The notes: generated by a model from the sequence alone, not told the origin. Shown: positions 18,379 to 36,545, counted from the first letter of the stretch. The stretch: DNA of 64,000 nt from Georgenia_A wangjunii (GCF_036421915.1 NZ_JAZGOM010000012.1); one strand, 5' to 3'. Program-made: numbers and translations.

Positions 18379-19209
18379 TCAGGCCTCCGTTCCGGTGGGA
18401 GCCGACGTGGGAGCTGCGGCCTCGGCGGCCGGAGCCGCGCCGTCAGCGGCCTGCGGGGCGCGGGGCGGACGCTCGTCGCCGCCGCGGCGACCGCGGGGGC
18501 GGTCGGGCCGGTCGGTGCGGGCGCGGGGGCCGCGCGAGCCGCCCTCGGCCTGCTCGCGGGCGAAGTCCTTCTCGGTCATGTTGCCCTTGTAGATCCACAC
18601 CTTGACGCCGATACGGCCGAACGTGGTGCGGGCCTCGAAGAAGCCGTAGTCGATGTTCGCGCGGAGGGTGTGCAGCGGCACGCGGCCCTCGCGGTAGAAC
18701 TCCGAGCGCGACATCTCGGCGCCACCGAGGCGGCCGGAGCACTGCACCCGGATGCCCTTGGCGCCGGCGCGCTGGGCCGACTGCATGCCCTTGCGCATCG
18801 CACGACGGAAGGACACGCGGCTGGCGAGCTGCTCGGCGATGCCCTGGGCGACGAGCTGGGCGTCCATCTCGGGGTTCTTGACCTCGAGGATGTTGAGCTG
18901 GACCTGCTTGCCCGTGAGCTTCTCGAGCTCCCCGCGCAGGCGGTCCGCCTCGGCGCCGCGGCGGCCGATGACGATGCCCGGGCGCGCCGTGTGGAGGTCG
19001 ACGCGGACGCGGTCACGCGTGCGCTCGATCTCGACCTTGGCGATGCCGGCGCGCTCGAGGCCGGAGGCCATGAGCTTGCGGATGGCGACGTCCTCGCGGA
19101 CGTAGTCGCGGTAGCGCTGACCCACCTTGGTGCTGTCAGCGAACCACCGCGAGCGGTGGTCGGTGGTGATTCCGAGCCGGAACCCGGTCGGGTTGACCTT
19201 CTGACCCAC
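18379..19209 (-). CDS. rpsC: 30S ribosomal protein S3
   Basis: 276-residue uS3 forming the mRNA entry pore. Starts MGQKVNPTGFRLGITTDHRSRW with a KH domain (PGIVIGRRGAEADRLR). The last ~65 residues are a basic Arg/Gly/Ala tail longer than in E. coli, usual in actinobacteria. GTG start sharing one base with the rplV stop. Confidence 0.99.
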   Translation of the reverse strand: MGQKVNPTGFRLGITTDHRSRWFADSTKVGQRYRDYVREDVAIRKLMASGLERAGIAKVEIERTRDRVRVDLHTARPGIVIGRRGAEADRLRGELEKLTGKQVQLNILEVKNPEMDAQLVAQGIAEQLASRVSFRRAMRKGMQSAQRAGAKGIRVQCSGRLGGAEMSRSEFYREGRVPLHTLRANIDYGFFEARTTFGRIGVKVWIYKGNMTEKDFAREQAEGGSRGPRARTDRPDRPRGRRGGDERPPRAPQAADGAAPAAEAAAPTSAPTGTEA

Positions 19210-19607
19210 TAGCGGGCCCTCCCCTTCGTCCCGGCAGCGACCGTGGTCGCGCCGTCCTTGGTCTTCTCGCCCACGATGACCGTGATGTGGCTCGTGCGCT
19301 TGAGGATGCGGTTCGCCCGCCCCTGCGCACGGGGGCGGAAACGCTTGAGGGTCGGGCCCTCGTCGACGTACGCCTCCAGCACGACCAGCGCGCTGGGGTC
19401 GAACGCCTCGCTCGCCTGGTCCGCCTTCACGCGGGCGTTGGCCATCGCGCTCTCGACGACCTTGCGCACGGTCTCGGCCGCCGCCTGCGGGGCGAACCGC
19501 AGCACCGCCACAGCCTCCTCAGCCTGCTTGCCGCGGATGACATCCACGACTCGCCGGGCCTTCTGAGGCGTGACGCGGACGTATCGCGCCTGCGCCTTGG
19601 CTTCCAT
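19209..19607 (-). CDS. rplV: 50S ribosomal protein L22
   Basis: 132-residue uL22 lining the exit tunnel (macrolide site). KARYVRVTPQKARRVVDVIRGK and FRPRAQGRANRILKRTSHITV are canonical. ATG start. Confidence 0.99.
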   Translation of the reverse strand: MEAKAQARYVRVTPQKARRVVDVIRGKQAEEAVAVLRFAPQAAAETVRKVVESAMANARVKADQASEAFDPSALVVLEAYVDEGPTLKRFRPRAQGRANRILKRTSHITVIVGEKTKDGATTVAAGTKGRAR

Positions 19608-19669
19608 CGGATCCTGCCTTACTTGTCGATTGTGCTCAGTGGGTGGGGTTCGCTGGCCTGCTCACCGCG

Positions 19670-19951
19670 TCAGCGGCGACGGGCCTTGCGGTCGTCCTTG
19701 TCGTGCCCGCGGTAGGTGCGGGTCGGGGCGAACTCCCCCAGCTTGTGGCCGACCATCGACTCGGTGACGAAGACCGGGACGTGCTTGCGACCGTCGTGAA
19801 CCGCAAAGGTGTGGCCGAGGAAGTCGGGCGTGATGACCGACCGGCGTGACCACGTCTTGATGACGTTCTTCGAGCCCGCCTCGTTCGCGACGTCCACCTT
19901 CTTGAGCAGGTGGCCGTCGACGAAGGGACCCTTCTTCAGACTGCGAGGCAT
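19670..19951 (-). CDS. rpsS: 30S ribosomal protein S19
   Basis: 93-residue uS19 in the 30S head. MPRSLKKGPFVDGHLLKKVD is the canonical start and KTWSRRSVITPDFLGHTFAVH and GHKLGEFAPTRTYRGH follow. SD AGGAGAG-like sequence precedes the ATG. Confidence 0.99.
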   Translation of the reverse strand: MPRSLKKGPFVDGHLLKKVDVANEAGSKNVIKTWSRRSVITPDFLGHTFAVHDGRKHVPVFVTESMVGHKLGEFAPTRTYRGHDKDDRKARRR

Positions 19952-19968
19952 CTCGTCGCTCTCCTGTC

Positions 19969-20805
19969 TCAGCGCTTCTTGCCGGTACGCCGACGGCGCA
20001 CGATGAGCTTGTCGCTCGGCTTGTTCGGACGGCGGGTGCGGCCCTCGGCCTGGCCCCACGGGCTGACGGGGTGACGTCCACCGGACGTCTTGCCCTCGCC
20101 ACCACCGTGCGGGTGGTCGACCGGGTTCATGGCGACACCACGGACGGTCGGGCGCTTGCCCTTCCAGCGCATGCGTCCGGCCTTGCCCCAGTTGATGTTC
20201 GACTGCTCGGCGTTGCCGACCTCACCGATCGAGGCGCGGCACCGGACGTCCACGTTGCGGATCTCCCCGGAGGGCATGCGCAGCTGGGCGTACGGCCCCT
20301 CCTTGGCGACGAGCTGGACCGAGGCGCCCGCCGAACGGGCGATCTTCGCGCCGCCACCGGGCTTGAGCTCGATGGCGTGGATGACCGTACCGACCGGGAT
20401 GTTGCGCAGCGGCAGGTTGTTGCCCGGCTTGATGTCCGCACCGGGGCCGTTCTCGATGACGGCGCCCTGCGCGAGCTTGTTCGGCGCGAGGATGTAACGC
20501 TTCTCGCCGTCGGCGTAGTGCAGGAGCGCGATGCGCGCCGTGCGGTTGGGGTCGTACTCGATGTGCGCGACCTTCGCCGGCACCCCGTCCTTGTCGTGGC
20601 GACGGAAGTCGATGACGCGGTACGCGCGCTTGTGGCCGCCACCCTTGTGCCGGGTGGTGATGCGGCCCGTGCTGTTACGGCCACCGGTCTTCGTCAGCGG
20701 GCGCACGAGCGACTTCTCGGGCTGCGAACGCGTGATCTCGACGAAGTCGGCGACGCTCGAGCCGCGACGGCCCGGTGTGGTCGGCTTGTACTTACGGATT
20801 CCCAT
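19969..20805 (-). CDS. rplB: 50S ribosomal protein L2
   Basis: 278-residue uL2, required for subunit association and the peptidyl-transferase environment. MGIRKYKPTTPGRRGSSVAD opens it. The universally conserved NPVDHPHGGGEGKTSGGRHP loop near the C-terminus contains the essential His. Confidence 0.99.
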   Translation of the reverse strand: MGIRKYKPTTPGRRGSSVADFVEITRSQPEKSLVRPLTKTGGRNSTGRITTRHKGGGHKRAYRVIDFRRHDKDGVPAKVAHIEYDPNRTARIALLHYADGEKRYILAPNKLAQGAVIENGPGADIKPGNNLPLRNIPVGTVIHAIELKPGGGAKIARSAGASVQLVAKEGPYAQLRMPSGEIRNVDVRCRASIGEVGNAEQSNINWGKAGRMRWKGKRPTVRGVAMNPVDHPHGGGEGKTSGGRHPVSPWGQAEGRTRRPNKPSDKLIVRRRRTGKKR

Positions 20806-20839
20806 GGGTATCGATCCTCTGTCTCTTCAGCGAGCGGCG

Positions 20840-21145
20840 TTAGCCGGCCACTTCGCCAAAGATGTCGATGGTGCCCTCGCGCAGCGTGACGATCGCGCGC
20901 TTGGTGTCCTTACGCTTGCCGATGCCGAACCGGGTGCGGCGGGTCTTGCCCGTGCGGTTGGCGGTGTTCACCGAGGAGACGCGGACGTTGAAGATCGCCT
21001 CGACGGCGTTCTTGATCTCGGTCTTGTTCGAGCGCGGGTCGACGAGGAAGGTGTACTTGCCCTCGTCGATCAGGTTGTAGCTCTTCTCGGAGACGACCGG
21101 GGCGAGAATGACGTCCCGCGGGTTCTTGTTGTTCTCGAGGCTCAC
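20840..21145 (-). CDS. rplW: 50S ribosomal protein L23
   Basis: 101-residue uL23 at the tunnel exit, contacting trigger factor and SRP. DVILAPVVSEKSYNLIDEGK and RSNKTEIKNAVEAIFNVRV are canonical. The GTG overlaps the rplD stop by 4 bp. Confidence 0.99.
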   Translation of the reverse strand: MSLENNKNPRDVILAPVVSEKSYNLIDEGKYTFLVDPRSNKTEIKNAVEAIFNVRVSSVNTANRTGKTRRTRFGIGKRKDTKRAIVTLREGTIDIFGEVAG

Positions 21146-21804
21146 TTGCTCTCCTCCGCCTGCTCGGCCGCGGGCTTCGTACCGAGGAAGGTCTCCAGGG
21201 CGCCGGCGGTGAAGACGACGTCGTCGTTGACGAGGACGTCGTAGGTGTTGAGCTGGTCCGCCCAGATGAGGTGGACGCGGTCGACGTTCCGCAGGCTCTT
21301 GATCGTCAGCTCGTCACCGCGCTCGACGACGACGAGCACCCGACGGGTCTCGACGATGTTCGCCAGCGCACGCAGCGCGGTCGCCGTCGAGGGGACCTCG
21401 CCACCGGCGAGTGAGGAGACGACGTGCACGCGGCCACCGCGGGCCCGGTCGGAGAGGGCGCCACGCAGGGCGGCGGCCTTCATCTTCTTGGGCGTGCGCT
21501 GGCTGTAGTCGCGCGGCTGCGGGCCGTGGACGACGCCACCGCCGGTGAACTGCGGTGCGCGGGTCGAGCCCTGACGGGCGCGGCCGGTGCCCTTCTGCTT
21601 CCAGGGCTTCGCGCCACCGCCGCGGACCTCGCCGCGGCTCTTGGTCGACGCCGTGCCCTGGCGCGCCGCAGCGAGCTGGGCGACGACGACCTGGTGGATC
21701 AGCGGGACGTTCGTAGCGACGTCGAACACCTCGGCGGGCAGCTCGGCCGTGCCGGCCTTCTTGCCTGCGGCGTCGAGCACGTCGACGGTCTGGGTGGTTG
21801 CCAT
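21142..21804 (-). CDS. rplD: 50S ribosomal protein L4
   Basis: 220-residue uL4, whose extended loop reaches the exit tunnel. The loop is visible as GGGAKPWKQKGTGRARQGS. In gammaproteobacteria L4 also autoregulates the S10 operon; that leader is not evident here. ATG start 7 bp after the rplC stop. Confidence 0.99.
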   Translation of the reverse strand: MATTQTVDVLDAAGKKAGTAELPAEVFDVATNVPLIHQVVVAQLAAARQGTASTKSRGEVRGGGAKPWKQKGTGRARQGSTRAPQFTGGGVVHGPQPRDYSQRTPKKMKAAALRGALSDRARGGRVHVVSSLAGGEVPSTATALRALANIVETRRVLVVVERGDELTIKSLRNVDRVHLIWADQLNTYDVLVNDDVVFTAGALETFLGTKPAAEQAEESK

Positions 21805-21811
21805 GATGGCC

Positions 21812-22480
21812 TCACGCCCCCTTTACGGCGGTACGGACCACGACGACGCCACCCTTGGGGCCGGGGACTGCGCCCGTGATGAGGAGCAGGCCCTTCTCGG
21901 CGTCAACGGCGTGGATCGTGAGGTTCTGGGTGGTCTGGCGGTCGTGGCCCATGCGGCCGGCCATCTTCAGCCCACGGAAGACGCGGCCGGGCGTCGAGGC
22001 CCCGCCGATCGAACCGGGCTTGCGGTGGTTGCGGTGCGCACCGTGGGAGGCGCCGACGCCGTGGAAGCCGTGACGCTTCATCACACCGGCCGTGCCCTTG
22101 CCCTTGGTGGTGCCGACGACGTCGACCTTGGAACCGACCTCGAAGGAGTCAGCACCGAGCTCCTGGCCGAGCTCGAAGGAGTCGGAGGGAGAGGTGCGGA
22201 TCTCGGCGACGAAGCGGCGCGGGGTCACACCGGCCTTGCCGAAGTGTCCCTTCAGCGGCTGGGTCACCTTGCGCGGGTCGATCTGTCCGAAGGCGAGCTG
22301 GACGGCGCTGTAGCCGTCTACCTCGTCGGTACGCAGCTGCGTCACGACGTTGGTGCCCACCTGGACGACCGTCACCGGCACGAAGCGGCCGGCGTCGTCC
22401 CACACCTGGGTCATGCCGAGCTTCGTGCCGAGCAGCGCCTTGACGGGCGCGCCAGCAGCCTGCTTGGAAAGGGTTGTCAT
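21812..22480 (-). CDS. rplC: 50S ribosomal protein L3
   Basis: 222-residue uL3 that reaches the peptidyl-transferase centre. LLGTKLGMTQVWDDAGRFVP opens the conserved part and GTAGVMKRHGFHGVGASHGA is the hallmark. The ATG is chosen at MTTLSKQAAG, 11 bp after rpsJ. Confidence 0.99.
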   Translation of the reverse strand: MTTLSKQAAGAPVKALLGTKLGMTQVWDDAGRFVPVTVVQVGTNVVTQLRTDEVDGYSAVQLAFGQIDPRKVTQPLKGHFGKAGVTPRRFVAEIRTSPSDSFELGQELGADSFEVGSKVDVVGTTKGKGTAGVMKRHGFHGVGASHGAHRNHRKPGSIGGASTPGRVFRGLKMAGRMGHDRQTTQNLTIHAVDAEKGLLLITGAVPGPKGGVVVVRTAVKGA

Positions 22481-22491
22481 TGCAGCAGTCC

Positions 22492-22800
22492 TCAGAGCTT
22501 GATCTCGATGTTGACGTCCGCGGGAAGGTCGAGCCGCATGAGCGAGTCGACCGCCTTCGGCGTCGGGTCGATGATGTCGATGAGCCGCTTGTGCGTGCGC
22601 ATCTCGAAGTGCTCGCGGCTGTCCTTGTACTTGTGCGGCGAACGAATGACGACGAAGACGTTCTTCTCCGTCGGCAGCGGCACCGGACCCACGACCGTCG
22701 CACCAGCGCGAGTCACCGTGTCGACGATCTTGCGCGCCGAGCTGTCGATGACCTCGTGGTCGTAGGACTTGAGCCGGATGCGGATCTTCTGTCCCGCCAT
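22492..22800 (-). CDS. rpsJ: 30S ribosomal protein S10 (NusE)
   Basis: 102-residue uS10. It also acts as NusE, the partner of NusG/NusB in transcription-translation coupling and antitermination. MAGQKIRIRLKSYDHEVIDS and KDSREHFEMRTHKRLIDI are canonical. First gene of the S10 cluster, preceded by a long gene-free region with a candidate promoter. Confidence 0.99.
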   Translation of the reverse strand: MAGQKIRIRLKSYDHEVIDSSARKIVDTVTRAGATVVGPVPLPTEKNVFVVIRSPHKYKDSREHFEMRTHKRLIDIIDPTPKAVDSLMRLDLPADVNIEIKL

Positions 22801-22988
22801 GGCGTCGTCTAACCTCTCTCGAACCGCTACCTGTACCGGCCCCCGCACTCGGGCGTGTCGCGCTTTGCGCACACACCCGACCCCGGAGCACTGGGCGTGC
22901 TGGGCCGTTGTTTTGCTTCACGAGCCTGGGCCACGGGGCCCGACTCAGCAGTCTGGACGTCTGGGGGCATGCCCCAGGCAACCGGACT

Positions 22989-23018
22989 AGTCTGCCAGAA
23001 CGACAGGCACTTGGCCAA
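22989..23018 (-). promoter_or_regulatory. Candidate sigma70-type promoter for the S10 operon
   Basis: Minus-strand TTGGCC (23013-23018), 18-bp spacer, CAGACT (22989-22994), about 190 bp upstream of rpsJ. The -35 and -10 match consensus only partly; position in the only gap upstream of the cluster supports it. Confidence 0.4.
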
Positions 23019-23258
23019 TCGCGCTCTGGACCCGTCCGATCATGTGCACGACCGCGGGTACCTGCCCACGCGTCGGCCGGGCGTGACCCGGCTGGGCAAC
23101 CCTACCAGCCCCTGGGCAGGGGCTGAACCCCAGGCCCCCACGGACCCTCGTGATCCCCGCCACGAGCGGCGCGTGCGCCGCGCGTCCCGCACGGCGGGGG
23201 CGGCGCGCAGGAGCTCGACACGGCGCACGGGCCCGCGCGCGCCTGTGCGACCCCAAGC

Positions 23259-23310
23259 CGCTCGCCTACGCGCCCCTGCGCTCGCCCACGCGCCCCCTGC
23301 GCTCGCCTCG
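23259..23310 (+). repeat. Imperfect 20/21-bp tandem repeat
   Basis: About 2.4 copies of a unit beginning CGCTCGCC(T/C)ACGCGCCCC in the tuf-rpsJ interval. The context is C-rich low complexity; probably replication slippage. Confidence 0.5.
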
Positions 23311-23436
23311 GCGACCCCGGCACCTCGCGCCCGAGACCCCTCGCACGCCGTCGACACGCCCGGCTCGTGCTCCCGTTCCCTCTGCTCTCCTCGAGACCCC
23401 GCTGCAGGTCGTGCCGCTCGCCTGCTCCGGGAACGC

Positions 23437-23472
23437 CGAAGGGCCCGGTGGCAGCTGCCACCGGGCCCTTCG
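23437..23472 (-). terminator. Terminator of the str operon (after tuf)
   Basis: A perfect 36-bp palindrome (two 18-bp arms) about 70 bp beyond the tuf stop. Very stable G+C hairpin without a T-tract, typical of high-GC actinobacteria. It lies exactly between the str and S10 units. Confidence 0.8.
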
Positions 23473-23542
23473 TCTGCGCCGGTCCCCCGGAGCGGTGCCG
23501 GGTCGCCCCGACGGGTGCTGGGTCAGCCGACCCAGCGGAAGA

Positions 23543-24736
23543 TCACTTGAGGATCTTCACCACGCGGCCGGAGCCAACGGTGCGGCCACCCTCACGGATG
23601 GCGAAGCCGAGGCCCTCCTCCATGGCGATGGGCTGGATGAGGTCCACCGTCATCTCGGTGTTGTCGCCCGGCATGACCATCTCGGTGCCCTCGGGCAGCT
23701 GGATGACGCCGGTGACGTCCGTGGTGCGGAAGTAGAACTGCGGGCGGTAGTTCGAGTAGAACGGGTTGTGCCGTCCGCCCTCGTTCTTGTCGAGGATGTA
23801 GACCTGCGCCTCGAACTGCGTGTGCGGGGTGATCGAGCCGGGCTTGACGACGACCTGGCCACGCTCGACGTCCTCGCGCTTCGTGCCACGCAGGAGCAGT
23901 CCGACGTTCTCGCCGGCCTCGGCGGTGTCGAGCAGCTTGCGGAACATCTCGACGCCGGTCACCGTGGTGCGGATCGCCTTCTCCTTGATGCCGACGATCT
24001 CCACCTCCTCGTTGACCTTGAGGATGCCGCGCTCGACGCGGCCGGTCACGACGGTGCCGCGGCCGGTGATCGTGAAGACGTCCTCGACGGGCATGAGGAA
24101 CGGCTTGTCGACGTCGCGGGCCGGCTGCGGCACGCTCTCGTCCACGGCGTCCATGAGGTCCTGGACGGACTTGACCCAGACCGGGTCACCCTCGAGGGCC
24201 TTGAGGCCCGAGACGCGCACGACGGGGACGTCGTCGCCGGGGAACTCCTGGCTCGAGAGCAGCTCACGGACCTCGACCTCGACGAGCTCGAGGATCTCCT
24301 CGTCGTCGACCATGTCGGCCTTGTTGAGCGCGACGAGCAGGTACGGCACGCCGACCTGGCGGGCAAGCAGCACGTGCTCACGCGTCTGGGCCATGGGGCC
24401 GTCGGTCGCGGCGACCACGAGGATCGCGCCGTCCATCTGGGCGGCACCGGTGATCATGTTCTTGATGTAGTCAGCGTGACCGGGCGCGTCAACGTGCGCG
24501 TAGTGGCGCTTCTCCGTCTGGTACTCGACGTGGGACACGTTGATCGTGATTCCACGCTGACGCTCCTCGGGAGCGTTGTCGACCTGGTCGAACGGCGTGA
24601 ACGTGTTCAGGTCCGGGTACTTGTCAGCCAGCACCTTGGAGATGGCAGCGGTCAGCGTCGTCTTGCCGTGGTCGACGTGACCGATGGTGCCGATGTTGAC
24701 GTGCGGCTTGGTCCGCTCGAACTTGGCCTTCGCCAC
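23543..24736 (-). CDS. tuf: Elongation factor Tu
   Basis: 397-residue GTPase delivering aminoacyl-tRNA to the ribosome. G1 GHVDHGKTT, switch-I RGITI, G3 DAPGH and G4 NKAD are intact. Domain 2 has GRGTVVTGRVERG and domain 3 has NYRPQFYFRTTDVTG. GTG start behind a strong AGGAGG. Last gene of rpsL-rpsG-fusA-tuf. Confidence 0.99.
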   Translation of the reverse strand: MAKAKFERTKPHVNIGTIGHVDHGKTTLTAAISKVLADKYPDLNTFTPFDQVDNAPEERQRGITINVSHVEYQTEKRHYAHVDAPGHADYIKNMITGAAQMDGAILVVAATDGPMAQTREHVLLARQVGVPYLLVALNKADMVDDEEILELVEVEVRELLSSQEFPGDDVPVVRVSGLKALEGDPVWVKSVQDLMDAVDESVPQPARDVDKPFLMPVEDVFTITGRGTVVTGRVERGILKVNEEVEIVGIKEKAIRTTVTGVEMFRKLLDTAEAGENVGLLLRGTKREDVERGQVVVKPGSITPHTQFEAQVYILDKNEGGRHNPFYSNYRPQFYFRTTDVTGVIQLPEGTEMVMPGDNTEMTVDLIQPIAMEEGLGFAIREGGRTVGSGRVVKILK

Positions 24737-24855
24737 TGGGGTCCTCCTGGGACTCGGGTAGTTGTCTGCTCACCATTCGCAGGTGCTTGTGCGCCTGCGG
24801 GGCTTGCGGTCCTACGGGTCGGTTATCTGGGGTAGTGCTGGTCGACCTGTGGGAC

Positions 24856-26958
<2,103 letters not shown>

Positions 26959-27007
26959 AGGGGACTCTCTTCGGTCGGTTCGGTTCAGGAGGGCAGCGTG
27001 CGCAGAC

Positions 27008-27478
27008 CTACCAGCGGTAGTGCGCGAATGCCTTGTTGGACTCGGCCATCTTGTGGGTGTCCTCGCGGCGCTTGACCGCGGCACCGAGGCCGTTGGAGGC
27101 GTCGAGGATCTCGTTCATGAGGCGCTCCGTCATCGTCTTCTCGCGGCGGGACCGCGAGTAGTCGACGAGCCAGCGCAGCGCGAGCGTGGTCTGGCGGACG
27201 GGGCGGACCTCGACCGGGACCTGGTACGTCGCACCACCGACGCGGCGCGAGCGGACCTCGAGCGAGGGGCGCACGTTCTCGAGCGCACGCTTGAGGACGA
27301 CGGCGGGGTCGCTGCTGGTCTTGTCACGGACGCCCTCGAGGGCGCCGTAGACGATGCGCTCGGCGGTCGACTTCTTGCCGTCGACGAGCACGCGGTTGAC
27401 GAGCTGGGTGACGACCGGGGATCCGTAGACCGGGTCGACGACGAGCGGACGCTTCGGGGCGGGTCCCTTGCGAGGCAT
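27008..27478 (-). CDS. rpsG: 30S ribosomal protein S7
   Basis: 156-residue uS7, nucleator of the 30S head. MPRKGPAPKRPLVVDPVYGS and GGATYQVPVEVRPVRQTTLA are canonical. Its ATG shares one base with the rpsL stop (TAATG). Confidence 0.99.
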   Translation of the reverse strand: MPRKGPAPKRPLVVDPVYGSPVVTQLVNRVLVDGKKSTAERIVYGALEGVRDKTSSDPAVVLKRALENVRPSLEVRSRRVGGATYQVPVEVRPVRQTTLALRWLVDYSRSRREKTMTERLMNEILDASNGLGAAVKRREDTHKMAESNKAFAHYRW

Positions 27479-27852
27479 TACTTCTTCTCCTTCTTCGCGC
27501 CGTAAAGGCTGCGAGCCTGCTGGCGACCGCGCACACCCTGGGTGTCCAGGGCGCCACGAACGATCTTGTACCGGACGCCGGGCAGGTCCTTCACGCGACC
27601 GCCGCGGACGAGCACGATGGAGTGCTCCTGGAGGTTGTGGCCGACACCGGGGATGTAGGCGGTGACCTCGATCCCGCTGGACAGGCGCACGCGTGCGACC
27701 TTCCGCAGAGCCGAGTTCGGCTTCTTCGGGGTCGTCGTGTACACGCGGGTGCAGACCCCGCGCCGCTGCGGGCTGCCCTTGAGGGCCGGCGTCTTGGACT
27801 TGGAAGTCTTGACGCTGCGGCCCTTGCGGACCAGCTGCTGAATCGTGGGCAC
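27478..27852 (-). CDS. rpsL: 30S ribosomal protein S12
   Basis: 124-residue uS12 in the decoding centre. GTG start (VPTIQQLVRKGR). Both streptomycin-resistance hot spots carry the wild-type lysine: TPKKPNSALRK and GGRVKDLPGVRY. Followed without gap by rpsG. Confidence 0.99.
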   Translation of the reverse strand: MPTIQQLVRKGRSVKTSKSKTPALKGSPQRRGVCTRVYTTTPKKPNSALRKVARVRLSSGIEVTAYIPGVGHNLQEHSIVLVRGGRVKDLPGVRYKIVRGALDTQGVRGRQQARSLYGAKKEKK

Positions 27853-27992
27853 TACGTCTCCGTCTCGAAAGGTTCTTCTGTGTCGATGTTCTGGGTCCGA
27901 ACCGGTGGGTCCGCCTGCGTCCGGAACTGCCCGCACGCGCACGCTCCCCCAGCCCCCGCACCCGGGCGTGTCACCCGCGCGAGGCGCACCTG

Positions 27993-28036
27993 GGCGACCA
28001 CTCCTTCACAGGGGCTGGTCGCCGGCAGCTGCCGGC
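27993..28036 (-). promoter_or_regulatory. Overlapping hairpins in the rpsL leader
   Basis: An 8-bp stem (27993-28000 with 28016-28023) shares three bases with a perfect 16-bp palindrome (28021-28036). The two structures cannot form fully at once. They sit in the ~290-nt leader between the candidate promoter and rpsL. This may be an attenuator; no known leader family is recognised. Confidence 0.4.
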
Positions 28037-28148
28037 TGTCGATGAATCCCGGCACCCGCGCAGCCCCCCGCCGTGCAGCCGTCTCCGGCCGCACCCTGGG
28101 AGGCGCACGTGCATGCACGAGGGCCCGACGGCGCGGGCACCGCCGACC

Positions 28149-28178
28149 AGCGTACTCCGCGACGCTTTACCACGTCAA
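28149..28178 (-). promoter_or_regulatory. Sigma70-type promoter for rpsL-rpsG-fusA-tuf
   Basis: Minus-strand TTGACG (28173-28178), 18-bp spacer, TACGCT (28149-28154). The -35 is near consensus. It stands just beyond the rpoC terminator hairpin and reads towards rpsL. An ACGCTTT/AAAGCGT inverted repeat (28162-28168, 28177-28183) lies across the spacer. The rest of the 409-bp rpoC-rpsL gap shows only the leader hairpins. Confidence 0.6.
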
Positions 28179-28217
28179 AGCGTGGCGGCTTTGACCTGCG
28201 TCACGTCCGGCGTGGCG

Positions 28218-28252
28218 GTGCCGGGAGAGAACCGCCGATCTCCCCCGGCACC
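28218..28252 (-). terminator. Terminator after rpoC
   Basis: A 9-bp stem GGTGCCGGG/CCCGGCACC (28218-28226 with 28244-28252), extended by AGA/TCT across a small bulge, starts 9 bp beyond the rpoC stop. No T-tract. Confidence 0.55.
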
Positions 28253-28261
28253 ACGCGAGGC

Positions 28262-32155
<3,894 letters not shown>

Positions 32156-32245
32156 GGTTTCCTACTTCCTTCGGTGTATCACCGTGTGGAACTTTGTGGG
32201 CCGGGGGTGGGCGCCGCCGTCAGGGACGACAGCACCCACCGGGCC

Positions 32246-35764
<3,519 letters not shown>

Positions 35765-35909
35765 AGGGGATCCTTCCCTGCGAATTGTGTGCACACTGCA
35801 CTACCGGAATCCTGGCCATCCGTTGCCGACGGCGTCGCCGTGCGAGATGCTGGCACGGGTCGGGGCGTACGGGCGCGTGGTGGGCAGGCAGAGGTCAGCG
35901 CAAAGCGCA

Positions 35910-35939
35910 AGCATACATGAGAGGTCAGGTCCAGTCCAA
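35910..35939 (-). promoter_or_regulatory. Sigma70-type promoter for rpoBC
   Basis: Minus-strand TTGGAC (35934-35939), 18-bp spacer, TATGCT (35910-35915). One of the best matches to consensus in the window. About 145 bp upstream of the rpoB start and downstream of the rplL terminator, so rpoBC can be expressed separately from rplJL. The remainder of the 391-bp gap holds only the rplL hairpin. Confidence 0.6.
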
Positions 35940-36062
35940 CGCCCCTTCGCGTTGTCCTGGCCGCGTGACGACGGTCACGCCGTGCTCCCGTGATCTACCC
36001 GCGCTCACCATACGACATCCGGGCGCGAGCGCCCAGACCGCCGCGCCGCGAACGGCTCGGGA

Positions 36063-36106
36063 CGACGACGGCCCGGGAGCTGCGTGCAGCTCCCGGGCCG
36101 TCGTCG
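36063..36106 (-). terminator. Terminator after rplJ-rplL
   Basis: Two perfectly complementary 21-bp arms (36063-36083 and 36086-36106), 50 bp beyond the rplL stop. No T-tract. Probably terminates or attenuates rplJL transcripts before rpoB. Confidence 0.75.
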
Positions 36107-36155
36107 GTCCACCGCCTGGCGGCGACCGCCGGGACGGTCGTTCAGGCGGCGGTCG

Positions 36156-36545
36156 TCACTTGACGGTGACGGACGCGCCGGCGCCCTCGAGCTGCTCCTT
36201 GGCCTTCTCGGCAACGTCCTTCGCGACGCCCTCGAGGATGGCCTTGGGGGCGGAGTCCACGAGGTCCTTGGCCTCCTTGAGGCCGAGGCTCGTGAGCGCG
36301 CGCACCTCCTTGATGACCTGGATCTTCTTGTCGCCGATGGTGTCGAGGACGACGTCGAACTCGGTCTGCTCCTCGGCAGCCTCCTCGGCGCCGGCGCCGG
36401 CGCCGGCGGGGCCGGCGGCAACGGCGACGGGCGCCGCGGCGGTGACCTCGAAGGTCTCCTCGAACTGCTTCACGAACTCGGAGAGCTCGATGAGGGTGAG
36501 GTCCTTGAAGGCCTCGATGAGCTCGTCGGTGCTGAGCTTCGCCAT
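36156..36545 (-). CDS. rplL: 50S ribosomal protein L7/L12
   Basis: 129-residue bL12 stalk protein that recruits translational GTPases. N-terminal dimerisation domain (STDELIEAFKDLTLIELSEF), Ala/Gly hinge, and a C-terminal domain with the factor-binding helix (KIQVIKEVRALTSLGLKEAK). Follows rplJ by 73 bp. Confidence 0.99.
   Translation of the reverse strand: MAKLSTDELIEAFKDLTLIELSEFVKQFEETFEVTAAAPVAVAAGPAGAGAGAEEAAEEQTEFDVVLDTIGDKKIQVIKEVRALTSLGLKEAKDLVDSAPKAILEGVAKDVAEKAKEQLEGAGASVTVK

Larger units (their letters stand above)
22801..23436. other. Gene-free interval between tuf and rpsJ
   Basis: No coding potential supported by homology or codon pattern is seen on either strand. The part nearest rpsJ holds the candidate S10 promoter. 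The middle and far part is very C-rich, with an imperfect 20/21-bp tandem repeat. The tuf terminator bounds it on the other side. At over 600 bp it is unusually long for a str-S10 junction. Confidence 0.6.
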
